Both the position numbers and the translations under genes were made by a program. The notes under the pieces are model-generated. The model was not told the origin of the DNA. It worked only from the letters and a program-made list of their open reading frames with translations, and did no database searches. A stretch of 33,365 nt of DNA, from the NCBI GenBank assembly GCA_035307785.1, contig DATGHS010000321.1, positions 1 to 33,365 on the forward strand, written 5' to 3'. Positions within the stretch are counted from its first letter, which is position 1, and the number at the start of each line of letters is the position of its first letter. Positions 8,186-14,573 of this stretch are shown one piece after another. The stretch comes from DATGHS01 sp035307785. GTDB taxonomy: Bacteria > Planctomycetota > Planctomycetia > Gemmatales > Gemmataceae.

Positions 8186-8827
8186 TTACTTCCCCGACGC
8201 ATGCTCCTCGGCCGGCACGTCATTCAGCATCTTCAGCACCTGATCGGTGATATCCACGTGCTTGTGGTAGAGTGGCGTGGCGGCGGGGATGTTGAGCCGG
8301 GCGCGGAGCAGGTCGGCATTCTGTTCATCCTTGGGATCGATCACATCGACATAGCTCCAAACCAGATCGAGATTATTGGCGTCGGCAATTTCCGCGATGA
8401 CCTTCTTGATGTCGTGGTAGCTTTCCACCACGGCATGGTCCGACATTTCCTTGAGCTCTTGCGTCGCGTCTTTTTCCATGTCGGTCACGACTTGCGTCAG
8501 GTCGCGAATCTTCTCTTCAAGGGCCGAGCGGGTTTTTTGGTCGTCGGACTTGATCAGCTCGCCCTGGAGCGTGGCGATCTTCACGCGCTTGGCGCTGACC
8601 TTGTCGAGCACTTCCTTGCGCCGCGCCATCACGGCGGCGCCCTTGGCATTGCCCTCTTTGTATTCCTTCAGCAGCTTCGCCAGATTCACCATGCCAATGC
8701 GCGGCTGGGCCACATGGTCGGCCGGCAGCTTTGGCGCGTGCGTGGTGCGCGAACCGGCCAGGATCACGTTAAACGCCAGGCTGCACAGGGCGACAACTAC
8801 GAGCGCGGAGAACAGAATTCGGCGCAT
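8186..8827 (-). CDS. OmpH/Skp-family periplasmic chaperone
   Basis: A 213-residue secreted protein. The start at 8827 gives a clean signal peptide (MRRILFSALVVVALCSLAF) and has GGAAG seven bases upstream; a longer frame reaching 8965 would put unrelated sequence before it. After the signal comes a short strand (RIGMVNLAKLLKEYKEG), the OmpH start, then a long charged coiled-coil helix (about 75-145: RRKEVLDKVSAKRVKIATL and on), and a final strand-helix part (DANNLDLVWSYVDV). This is the Skp arrangement of a small beta core with helical arms that hold unfolded outer-membrane proteins. A good promoter lies just upstream (8870-8898). The family call is firm; client proteins are unknown. Confidence 0.85.
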   Translation of the reverse strand: MRRILFSALVVVALCSLAFNVILAGSRTTHAPKLPADHVAQPRIGMVNLAKLLKEYKEGNAKGAAVMARRKEVLDKVSAKRVKIATLQGELIKSDDQKTRSALEEKIRDLTQVVTDMEKDATQELKEMSDHAVVESYHDIKKVIAEIADANNLDLVWSYVDVIDPKDEQNADLLRARLNIPAATPLYHKHVDITDQVLKMLNDVPAEEHASGK

Positions 8828-8869
8828 GATAAAGCTTCCTTGGCAACGAGGGGCCAAAACGAGGGCTGC

Positions 8870-8898
8870 AGTGTAATGCGCGGGGAGAATTGGGTCAA
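8870..8898 (-). promoter_or_regulatory. Sigma70-type promoter of ompH
   Basis: On the minus strand TTGACC (8898-8893) and TACACT (8875-8870) are 17 bases apart. Transcription would start near 8863, leaving a leader of about 36 bases before the ATG at 8827. Confidence 0.6.
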
Positions 8899-9002
8899 CG
8901 GGGAGTTCAAGGGAAGAACGTAACGGGTGTAACCTGAATCTCTGGGGTTGCTGGCTTTGCCGCAACGGGGCCCCCAGAGCCTATTGGGCAGGTGGTGGGC
9001 GG

Positions 9003-9056
9003 AGCGTTTCGTTTCATTTCGCAGAAAGAAAGACACCCCCATTGAAACGAAACGCT
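9003..9056. repeat. Perfect 14-bp dyad in the long gap between ompH and nicotinamidase
   Basis: AGCGTTTCGTTTCA at 9003-9016 and its exact complement at 9043-9056 flank 26 bases. The right arm runs into TTTTT (9056-9060) on the plus strand, yet no plus-strand gene precedes it, so a terminator role is unclear. The gap 8828-9198 (371 bases) otherwise holds the ompH promoter and no coding sequence that I can support. The dyad lies about 105 bases upstream of the ompH -35 box and about 140 bases past the nicotinamidase stop; it could be an operator. Confidence 0.5.
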
Positions 9057-9198
9057 TTTTCGTGAAATCAAATGCATTTTTGAATGACTTTCCACCCTTC
9101 GGATCGTACACTGCGAATCGCCCCATCGGCCAATCGCCAGCAGCAGATTAAATTGATGATGATTGCGCGCGCCACACTCCGTAACATCGGCCAGGCGG

Positions 9199-9789
9199 TT
9201 AGATTGGGCGCAACTCTTTCATCGGCACATACTGAATGCCCAGGCGCAATCCCTCTTCTTTCGCCTTCGCCTGATACAGCCCCGCAGCAGGAACGTCGAT
9301 GCCGGCACTGGCGTCTTCGGCGAGCCAGACGGCGAAGCCTGCTTGCCTGAGATCGCGGGCGGCGAAGAAGCAGCAGATATTCGTCGCGATGCCACAGATG
9401 ACCACGTTGTCGATGCCGGTGAAGCGCAGCAGCGCGGGGAAGCCAGGGTGCTGGGTGGTGATGGCGTAGGCATCGGCATCTTTATGAAAACCCTTGCGCC
9501 AGATGGCCTGGAAGCGCTGCGTGTGGAGACCGGGGATGAATTCTGCCCCCGGCGTTCCAATCACGCAATGCGGGGGATAAAGATTGTCGCGCTGGCCGAG
9601 AAAGCTGCAATGATCGGGCGGGTGCCAGTCCTGGCTGGCGTCGATGCGGGCGAAGGGAAGGGCGAGAAGGGCGTTGACCGCCGCCACGATTTCCAATCCG
9701 CCAGGCACGGGAAGTTCCTTCGGGCAGAGCGAGGTGAAGCCCTGCTGCATATCAACGACGAGGAGGCTGGTGGTGCGGAGGTCAATCAC
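9199..9789 (-). CDS. pncA: Nicotinamidase (isochorismatase-like hydrolase)
   Basis: A 196-residue cytoplasmic enzyme that would hydrolyse nicotinamide to nicotinic acid in NAD salvage. The cysteine-hydrolase triad is visible: Asp13 in LLVVDMQ, Lys99 in WRKGFHKDAD and Cys139 in GIATNICC. The metal site expected of PncA is present as Asp54 and His56 in SQDWHPPDH, with His60 and His74 (YPPHC) as further ligands. The GTPGAEF segment also fits PncA and not the plain isochorismatases. The start is GTG (9789-9787), because Asp13 precedes the first ATG; no clear ribosome site precedes it. Only 23 bases separate it from a strong hairpin that ends with a T run, so how it is transcribed is puzzling. Confidence 0.85.
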   Translation of the reverse strand: MIDLRTTSLLVVDMQQGFTSLCPKELPVPGGLEIVAAVNALLALPFARIDASQDWHPPDHCSFLGQRDNLYPPHCVIGTPGAEFIPGLHTQRFQAIWRKGFHKDADAYAITTQHPGFPALLRFTGIDNVVICGIATNICCFFAARDLRQAGFAVWLAEDASAGIDVPAAGLYQAKAKEEGLRLGIQYVPMKELRPI

Positions 9790-9806
9790 TATTCGTTGAG
9801 TCTATG

Positions 9807-9898
9807 AAAAAAGTCAGAGCCGCGCACGGAGCGCAGCGCAGTAAGCGGCCAGCCGGTGATGGCCGCTTACTGCGCTGCGCTCCGTGCGCGGCTCTGAC
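9807..9898 (-). terminator. Perfect 38-bp hairpin with T6 after the ARPP-1-like gene
   Basis: Arms 9813-9850 and 9861-9898 are exact reverse complements over 38 bases with a 10-base loop. On the minus strand the stem is followed directly by six T residues (9812-9807). It begins 5 bases after the ARPP-1-like stop. This is a textbook intrinsic terminator shape, but far longer than usual. It shares GGAGCGCAGCGCA with the repeat at 30552-30623. Confidence 0.8.
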
Positions 9899-9903
9899 AT
9901 CAA

Positions 9904-11319
9904 TCAACGCCGTTCTTGTTGCTTCGGCGGTTCCTGCTGTTGCTTTTGCTGGTCATTCGGATTCGGCGGCGGATTTGGCCGTTGCGGATCCGCTTGTTGT
10001 CTCGGCAGATCGTGCGGATTCGGCGGTTGCGCCTGTTGCTTCGGCGGCGGCGGCTTCGGCTCATCCTTGCGCATGTAGCTGCGATGCATCACCGCGCCCT
10101 TGGCATCCTTGTCGCGGCATTCGACCATCAGGGTCTTCTGCTGATCGCTTTGCAGGATGCTTACCGGGGCCGGCTTCATGGGCTCGGCGGGCTTCGGGTC
10201 GGCAATAGCCGCTTGCTGCGGTGGGGCCGACGGATTCAATACCTGCCGTTGCCCGCCCGCGCTATTCGGCGCTGGATTCGGCGCCAGAGGAGCCTGTCTG
10301 GCAGCGCTCAGCTGTACTGTGTTATCCTGCGCCACTTCTTTTACCGGGCCGGTCGCGTCTTTCAGGAACGCCTTCACCTGCGCTTCTTTGGGTGCATCGA
10401 ATTTCTTCTTCGCATCGAAATCGGCAAGGGCATCGACCGCGCATGATTTCAGCATTTTCGGCCATTGCTTGGCGCAGAGTTCGGCGCACGCAAAGACTTC
10501 AGCGCCTTCGATCTGGCCATTGATCGTGTAAGCGATGCCGATGACATCGGACTTGTCTTTCAGGATGCCGGCCAGTTCCTTTTCGTACTTGGCGAGCTTT
10601 TCGAGCAAGTTTTTGTCTTCGGTCGTCAATTGGTAGCTCGTCGGCGATGCCTTGCCCGCCACTGGCTTGCCGACGCTCTTTTCGAGCTTCATTTGCGCTT
10701 CTTTGACCTTGTTCCAGACTTCGCGCTGGCTACCGGGCTGCGCTCCCTGTACCATTCTTGCCGTGCTAATGCCGCCCCCCTGCCCGTCACCTGCCGGAAT
10801 TGCAGAGGGTGCGTTCGCGGCCAGCTTCAGATCCTTCCCGCCCTGCCGGCTATTCTCGCCAAACTGGGCGGCGCTTTCCTGGCCGCGCTGGCTCCAGCGC
10901 CCGGATTCCACACAGAACGACGGAATCGGCATCTTCCCCGACTTCGGCGGCACGATCATGTCGAAGGCCATGAGCCGATCTTGCCGGCCGCCCTTCACGA
11001 TGTCGCCGGTTTGGATGAAGACTTCCACGTCATCGGAAGTGTTTTCCACGGCCAGCGTATTCACATTGGACGTTTCAATAACGACGATCTTCTTTTGTTC
11101 CAGGGCTTCGTTGAGCGTGAGGAACTTGCGGCCGGAGATCGTATCGGCTCCGTGCAGCAGGAAGATGCTCAGATTGTCGTGCGTGTAGGGCCCGGAGATT
11201 TTCGTGACCACCGGGGCCGCCTTCGGCTCTGGCGGCTTGGGCGGGGCCGGCGGATCGGCGCCCAACGTCAGGCCGGCCAGCAAGGCGACGCCGACGACGG
11301 ACATGAGACAACGGCGCAT
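9904..11319 (-). CDS. Secreted ARPP-1-like (DUF6569-type) protein with Pro/Gln-rich tail
   Basis: A 471-residue protein. The ATG at 11319 is chosen because GGAGG lies nine bases before it and a signal peptide follows (MRRCLMSVVGVALLAGLTLG, cleaved before ADPP). Residues about 40-170 carry the pattern I associate with ARPP-1 domains: ALEQKKIVVIETSNVNTLAV, then IQTGDIVKGGRQDRLMAFD, then PIPSFCVESGRWSQRG. A helical middle part and AEVFACAELCAKQWPKMLKS complete the domain near 345. The last 60 or so residues are almost only Pro, Gln, Asn and charged residues, a likely disordered or wall-spanning tail. Function is not established. It lies between proS and pncA on the same strand, bounded by palindromes on both sides. 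Confidence 0.75.
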   Translation of the reverse strand: MRRCLMSVVGVALLAGLTLGADPPAPPKPPEPKAAPVVTKISGPYTHDNLSIFLLHGADTISGRKFLTLNEALEQKKIVVIETSNVNTLAVENTSDDVEVFIQTGDIVKGGRQDRLMAFDMIVPPKSGKMPIPSFCVESGRWSQRGQESAAQFGENSRQGGKDLKLAANAPSAIPAGDGQGGGISTARMVQGAQPGSQREVWNKVKEAQMKLEKSVGKPVAGKASPTSYQLTTEDKNLLEKLAKYEKELAGILKDKSDVIGIAYTINGQIEGAEVFACAELCAKQWPKMLKSCAVDALADFDAKKKFDAPKEAQVKAFLKDATGPVKEVAQDNTVQLSAARQAPLAPNPAPNSAGGQRQVLNPSAPPQQAAIADPKPAEPMKPAPVSILQSDQQKTLMVECRDKDAKGAVMHRSYMRKDEPKPPPPKQQAQPPNPHDLPRQQADPQRPNPPPNPNDQQKQQQEPPKQQERR

Positions 11320-11422
11320 GGGAGATTTCCTCCTGTGTGCGGAAATGATTCTGCGAACGCAAGGCCTATTGTACCGACGAACGGATGGCGGCGGGGTAAC
11401 AGGATTGTAACTGCCGTGGCGC

Positions 11423-11500
11423 GCCGCTTGAGGCTTCGCGCTCGGAAGCAAACAAGCGGCGTCGCCCAATCGACTGGGCGAGCGCGAAGCCGCGAGCGGC
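11423..11500. repeat. Imperfect inverted repeat abutting the proS stop codon
   Basis: Outer arms 11423-11444 and 11479-11500 match at 20 of 22 positions; an inner small hairpin CGCCCA/TGGGCG lies at 11464-11481. The right arm ends on the first plus-strand base of the proS stop codon (11500-11502). No T run follows on the minus strand. It separates proS from the ARPP-1-like gene. Confidence 0.7.
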
Positions 11501-13005
11501 TAGTACGCCCGCGCAAACACCACGCGCCCTTCGGACGGTTTGCCGGTCACCATGCACTTGCCCGGCTCTTTGGGCCGGTCGAACGGAATGCAGCGGATGG
11601 TCGCCTTCGTCTCCTGCTGAATCTTGTCTTCGGTCTCCCGGCTGCCGTCCCAGTGCGCGAGGATGAAACCGGGCTTTTCGATCTCTTCCTTGAATTGATC
11701 GTAAGTATCGACCGGCCGGGTCCATTTGTCGCGGTACTCCTTCGCGCGGTCGAACAGGTTCTGCTGAATATCGCGCAGGATGTGTTCGACGGTCGTCGCG
11801 GCTTCGTGCACGGGCACGCCGACTTTCTTACCCTCTTTGCCGGGGCGGTCGCGGCGGGCCAATACGCAGGCTTTGTTCAGAAGATCCTTCGGGCCGATTT
11901 CCACGCGCACCGGCACGCCGCGCATTTCCCATTCGTTAAAGCGGAAGCCGGGCGAATTCTTAACGTCGGTATCGATCTTCACGATCAGCGGCTCATAGCC
12001 CCAGAAGGCATCGCGCTTCAGGTCGCGCAGTTCTTGCGCCAACTTTTCAGCGGCCGCCATGGTTGCGGCAACTTCCTCATCCTTGCGGCCAATCGGGCAG
12101 ATGACGACGTGAATCGGCGCCAGCCGAGGCGGCACGACCAGCCCTTGATCGTCGGAATGCGTCATCACCAACCCGCCGACCAATCGGGTGGAAACGCCCC
12201 AGCTCGTGGCCCAGGCAAATTCGAGCTTGCCCTGCTGGTTCTGGAACTGCACGTTAAACGCTTTGGCGAAGTTTTGGCCCAAGAAGTGGCTCGTGCCGGC
12301 CTGGAGCGCCTTACCGTCTTGCATCATCGCTTCGATGCACAGCGTGTAGATGGCGCCGGGGAACTTCTGCCCTTCGCTCTTGGGACCAACGAGCACCGGC
12401 ATCGCCATCCACTCTTCGGCAAAGCGACGGTAGACGTCGACCATGCGGCGCGTTTCTTCCTCGGCTTCGGCTTGCGTGGCGTGCGCGGTGTGGCCTTCTT
12501 GCCACAGGAACTCGGCCGTGCGCAGGAAGAGCCGGGTGCGCATCTCCCAGCGCACCACGTTGCACCACTGGTTGATGAGCAGCGGCAAATCGCGGTAGCT
12601 TTGAATCCAACTCTTGTACGTGTTCCAGATGATCGTTTCCGACGTCGGGCGAATGATCAGTTCTTCTTCCAGCTTGGCTTCGGGATCGACTTCGATCTTG
12701 CCGTCGCGCGTGCGCAGCCGATGGTGCGTGACCACCGCACATTCCTTGGCGAAGCCTTCGGCCATTTCCTCTTCGCGCTGGAAAAAGCTCTTGGGAATGA
12801 AGAGCGGGAAGTAGGCGTTGACATGGCCGGTCTCTTTGAAGAGCCCGTCAAGCCCGCGCTGCATCTTTTCCCAAATCGCGTAGCCGGCGGGTTTGATGAC
12901 CATGCAGCCGCGGACATCGGAATTGTCGGCCAGCTGGGCCTGCTTCACGATGTCGAGATACCATTGGGAATAATCTTGCGCGCGCGGGGTGATCTTTTCC
13001 GACAT
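11500..13005 (-). CDS. proS: Prolyl-tRNA synthetase, short archaeal/eukaryote-like type
   Basis: A 501-residue class II aminoacyl-tRNA synthetase that charges tRNA-Pro in the cytoplasm. The N-terminus ITPRAQDYSQWYLDIVKQAQ and the motif GLFKETGHVNAYFPLFIP (motif 1 region) open the catalytic core. Motif 2 appears as RWEMRTRLFLRTAEFLWQEG and motif 3 near SWGVSTRLVGGLVMTHSDDQ. The anticodon-binding domain (PIHVVICPIGRKDEE on) and the C-terminal ProRS extension ending in the conserved RVVFARAY follow. Length and domain order match the type found in archaea, eukaryotes and some bacteria, lacking the editing insertion of the long bacterial form. The ATG at 13005 has AAAGGA upstream; a palindrome lies 20 bases before it. 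Confidence 0.95.
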   Translation of the reverse strand: MSEKITPRAQDYSQWYLDIVKQAQLADNSDVRGCMVIKPAGYAIWEKMQRGLDGLFKETGHVNAYFPLFIPKSFFQREEEMAEGFAKECAVVTHHRLRTRDGKIEVDPEAKLEEELIIRPTSETIIWNTYKSWIQSYRDLPLLINQWCNVVRWEMRTRLFLRTAEFLWQEGHTAHATQAEAEEETRRMVDVYRRFAEEWMAMPVLVGPKSEGQKFPGAIYTLCIEAMMQDGKALQAGTSHFLGQNFAKAFNVQFQNQQGKLEFAWATSWGVSTRLVGGLVMTHSDDQGLVVPPRLAPIHVVICPIGRKDEEVAATMAAAEKLAQELRDLKRDAFWGYEPLIVKIDTDVKNSPGFRFNEWEMRGVPVRVEIGPKDLLNKACVLARRDRPGKEGKKVGVPVHEAATTVEHILRDIQQNLFDRAKEYRDKWTRPVDTYDQFKEEIEKPGFILAHWDGSRETEDKIQQETKATIRCIPFDRPKEPGKCMVTGKPSEGRVVFARAY

Positions 13006-13025
13006 GAATGGCGGTCCTTTTGTAC

Positions 13026-13090
13026 GTGGGACAAGAATCCAATCTTGTCGCCAATTCCGATTCGGCAGAAGATTGGAATCTTATTCCACA
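13026..13090. repeat. Inverted repeat in the proS leader
   Basis: Arms at about 13026-13046 and 13069-13090 match at about 18 of 22 positions; both contain a form of AAGATTCCAATCTT. It lies 20 bases upstream of the proS ATG, so it would be in the mRNA leader. A related GGGACAAGATTG stretch occurs at 13528-13539 between the Mop gene and the hydrolase. Apart from this repeat I see nothing certain in the gap 13006-13289. Confidence 0.6.
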
Positions 13091-13289
13091 TGCTACAAGG
13101 ACACGCGCCGCCGGGGCAAGGTGAGCGTTCAGGCGGCATTGCATAGATCGGGTAATGGCCGCGCCGCATTTCAGATTTCACCAAAACAGTAAATAAGCCC
13201 ATGAAATAGGGCGCAAACTGTGAAACACGGCGCCTTTTCGCTGGACTAATGTACAAATGTATCGTATAGTTGTGTGGGAACCATGCACC

Positions 13290-13499
13290 CTATTCCTTCA
13301 GCAGCAGCACATTTACCGCCTTCACCGCTACGCGCACCTTGTCGCCGATTTTCAGCTTCATCTCATCGAGAGAATCGAGCGTCATGACCGATTCCATCTC
13401 CACGTTGGGGGCGACGCGCACGCGCACCTGGCACATAACCGTGCCGCGCTTGATCGAAATGACATCGCCCATGATCTTGTTGCGAGCGCCGATTTCCAT
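13290..13499 (-). CDS. Stand-alone Mop/TOBE molybdate-binding protein
   Basis: A 69-residue protein with the whole Mop fold and nothing else: MEIGARNKIMGDVISIKRGT at the start, the middle strand VEMESVMTLDSLDEMKLKIG, and the closing VRVAVKAVNVLLLKE. Such molbindins form hexamers that bind molybdate or tungstate and buffer it in the cytoplasm. The start ATG (13499) has a strong GGAGG seven bases upstream. No molybdate transporter or molybdopterin gene is in the window, so the protein is isolated here. Some short proteins of this type bind other oxyanions, so the ligand is inferred. Confidence 0.8.
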   Translation of the reverse strand: MEIGARNKIMGDVISIKRGTVMCQVRVRVAPNVEMESVMTLDSLDEMKLKIGDKVRVAVKAVNVLLLKE

Positions 13500-13613
13500 G
13501 ATCGAACCTCCGGAGAACCGTTGCTATGGGACAAGATTGCTTCAGCCGCTATCATAGTTCCAGCCGCGGCAGGCGGCGGAATTTCTTCCCAACTTCCATC
13601 TTCGAGTGTGATT

Positions 13614-14417
13614 ATGAGCGCGCGAAAACTTTCCCTGGTTGGCCTTTTTGTCTTCGCGTTGCCTATTTATGCGCAAGAAGAGCGCAAGATTGAACCCGGT
13701 AAATCCACCGCTTCGCGCATCGAAAAGAGAACTTACGAGTTCAAGGAAGCCGGCAAGGAGATGGAGTACGGCCTCTTTGTTCCGTCGAAATACCAGAAGG
13801 CGAAGAAGACGCCACTCATCGTCGCGCTCCACGGCTTGTACAGCAATCCGCAGCAGATTCTGGGTTACCGTGGGTTCACCGACCTGGCGGAGAAATATGG
13901 CTACATTCTGGCTGCCCCCATGGGCTACAACTCGCAGGGCTGGTACGGCAACAAGCCGCCGTTTGGCCGCAAGCCCGAGCCGGAGAATTTGTACGAACTC
14001 AGCGAGAAAGACGTGATGAACGTGCTCGACATCGTGCGCAAGGATTACAATATCGACCCCAGCCGCACCTTCCTGATGGGCCATTCCATGGGCGGGGGCG
14101 GCACCTTCCACATCGGCATCAAGAACCCGGGCCTGTTCGCGGCCCTCGCGCCCATTGCTCCAGCGATTTTCGCCAAGCCCTCGGAACTCGAAAAGATCAA
14201 GCAGGTACCGATCATCCTCGTGCAGGGCGACAAAGACAATCTCGTGAAGGTCGAGATGGTGCGGCCCTGGGCGGAGAAGATGAAGGAACTGAAGATGACC
14301 TACGAGTACGTGGAAGTGCCCGGCGGCAATCACATCGACGTGGCGTTCAAGAATCTGCCGAAGATATTTGAATTCTTCGAGCAACACCCGAAAAGTTCGG
14401 GGGAGAAGAACGAGTAG
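13614..14417 (+). CDS. Secreted alpha/beta hydrolase (PHB-depolymerase/esterase-like)
   Basis: A 267-residue exported hydrolase. The ATG at 13614 starts a short signal peptide (SARKLSLVGLFVFALPIYAQ); the longer frame reaching 13257 has no family sequence. The fold landmarks are all present: oxyanion segment VALHGLYSNPQQ, the nucleophile in LMGHSMGGGG, the acid in VQGDKDNLVK and the histidine in PGGNHIDVAF. The arrangement resembles polyhydroxybutyrate depolymerase or LpqC-type esterases and prolyl-oligopeptidase-like planctomycete proteins. It diverges from the Mop gene and converges on the PpiD-like gene, with the palindrome cluster 14420-14567 between. The substrate is unknown. Confidence 0.85.
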   Translation: MSARKLSLVGLFVFALPIYAQEERKIEPGKSTASRIEKRTYEFKEAGKEMEYGLFVPSKYQKAKKTPLIVALHGLYSNPQQILGYRGFTDLAEKYGYILAAPMGYNSQGWYGNKPPFGRKPEPENLYELSEKDVMNVLDIVRKDYNIDPSRTFLMGHSMGGGGTFHIGIKNPGLFAALAPIAPAIFAKPSELEKIKQVPIILVQGDKDNLVKVEMVRPWAEKMKELKMTYEYVEVPGGNHIDVAFKNLPKIFEFFEQHPKSSGEKNE

Positions 14418-14419
14418 GT

Positions 14420-14567
14420 GGGATGCGTTTACATCCCGCACGCTCGAAGACTCGCGTGCGGGCTTGAAACAAAAATCTCCCCCAAGCACGCGGATCTTCG
14501 AACGTGCGGGCTTGAAGGAAAAACCTCTCTCCCAAGCCCGCAGCCGAGTCTTCGAGGCTGCGGGGTT
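14420..14567. repeat. Cluster of four small palindromes between convergent genes
   Basis: A 6-bp hairpin GGGATG...CATCCC (14420-14437) is followed by three related units. Copy A is 14435-14462, with 9-bp arms CCCGCACGC/GCGTGCGGG. A degraded copy lies at about 14483-14514. Copy C is 14537-14564, with arms CCCGCAGC/GCTGCGGG. A and C share the core CGAGTCTTCGAG (in A on the minus strand). The same family forms the repeat at 30433-30495. The cluster fills the whole gap between two stop codons and may end transcription of both genes. Confidence 0.8.
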
Positions 14568-14573
14568 CCAAGA

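Noticed and set aside
10465..13146. An 893-codon open frame on the plus strand over the ARPP-1-like and proS genes
   Set aside because: It is a mirror of two well-supported minus-strand genes in GC-rich DNA; its translation is rich in Arg, His and Phe and matches no family.
13495..13520. A GGTTCGATC stretch that resembles a tRNA T-loop
   Set aside because: It is the ribosome site and start of the Mop gene; no acceptor stem, D-arm or anticodon arm can be built around it.
13257..13613. An N-terminal extension of the secreted hydrolase back to 13257
   Set aside because: The extension is the opposite strand of the Mop gene, and a proper signal peptide starts at 13614.
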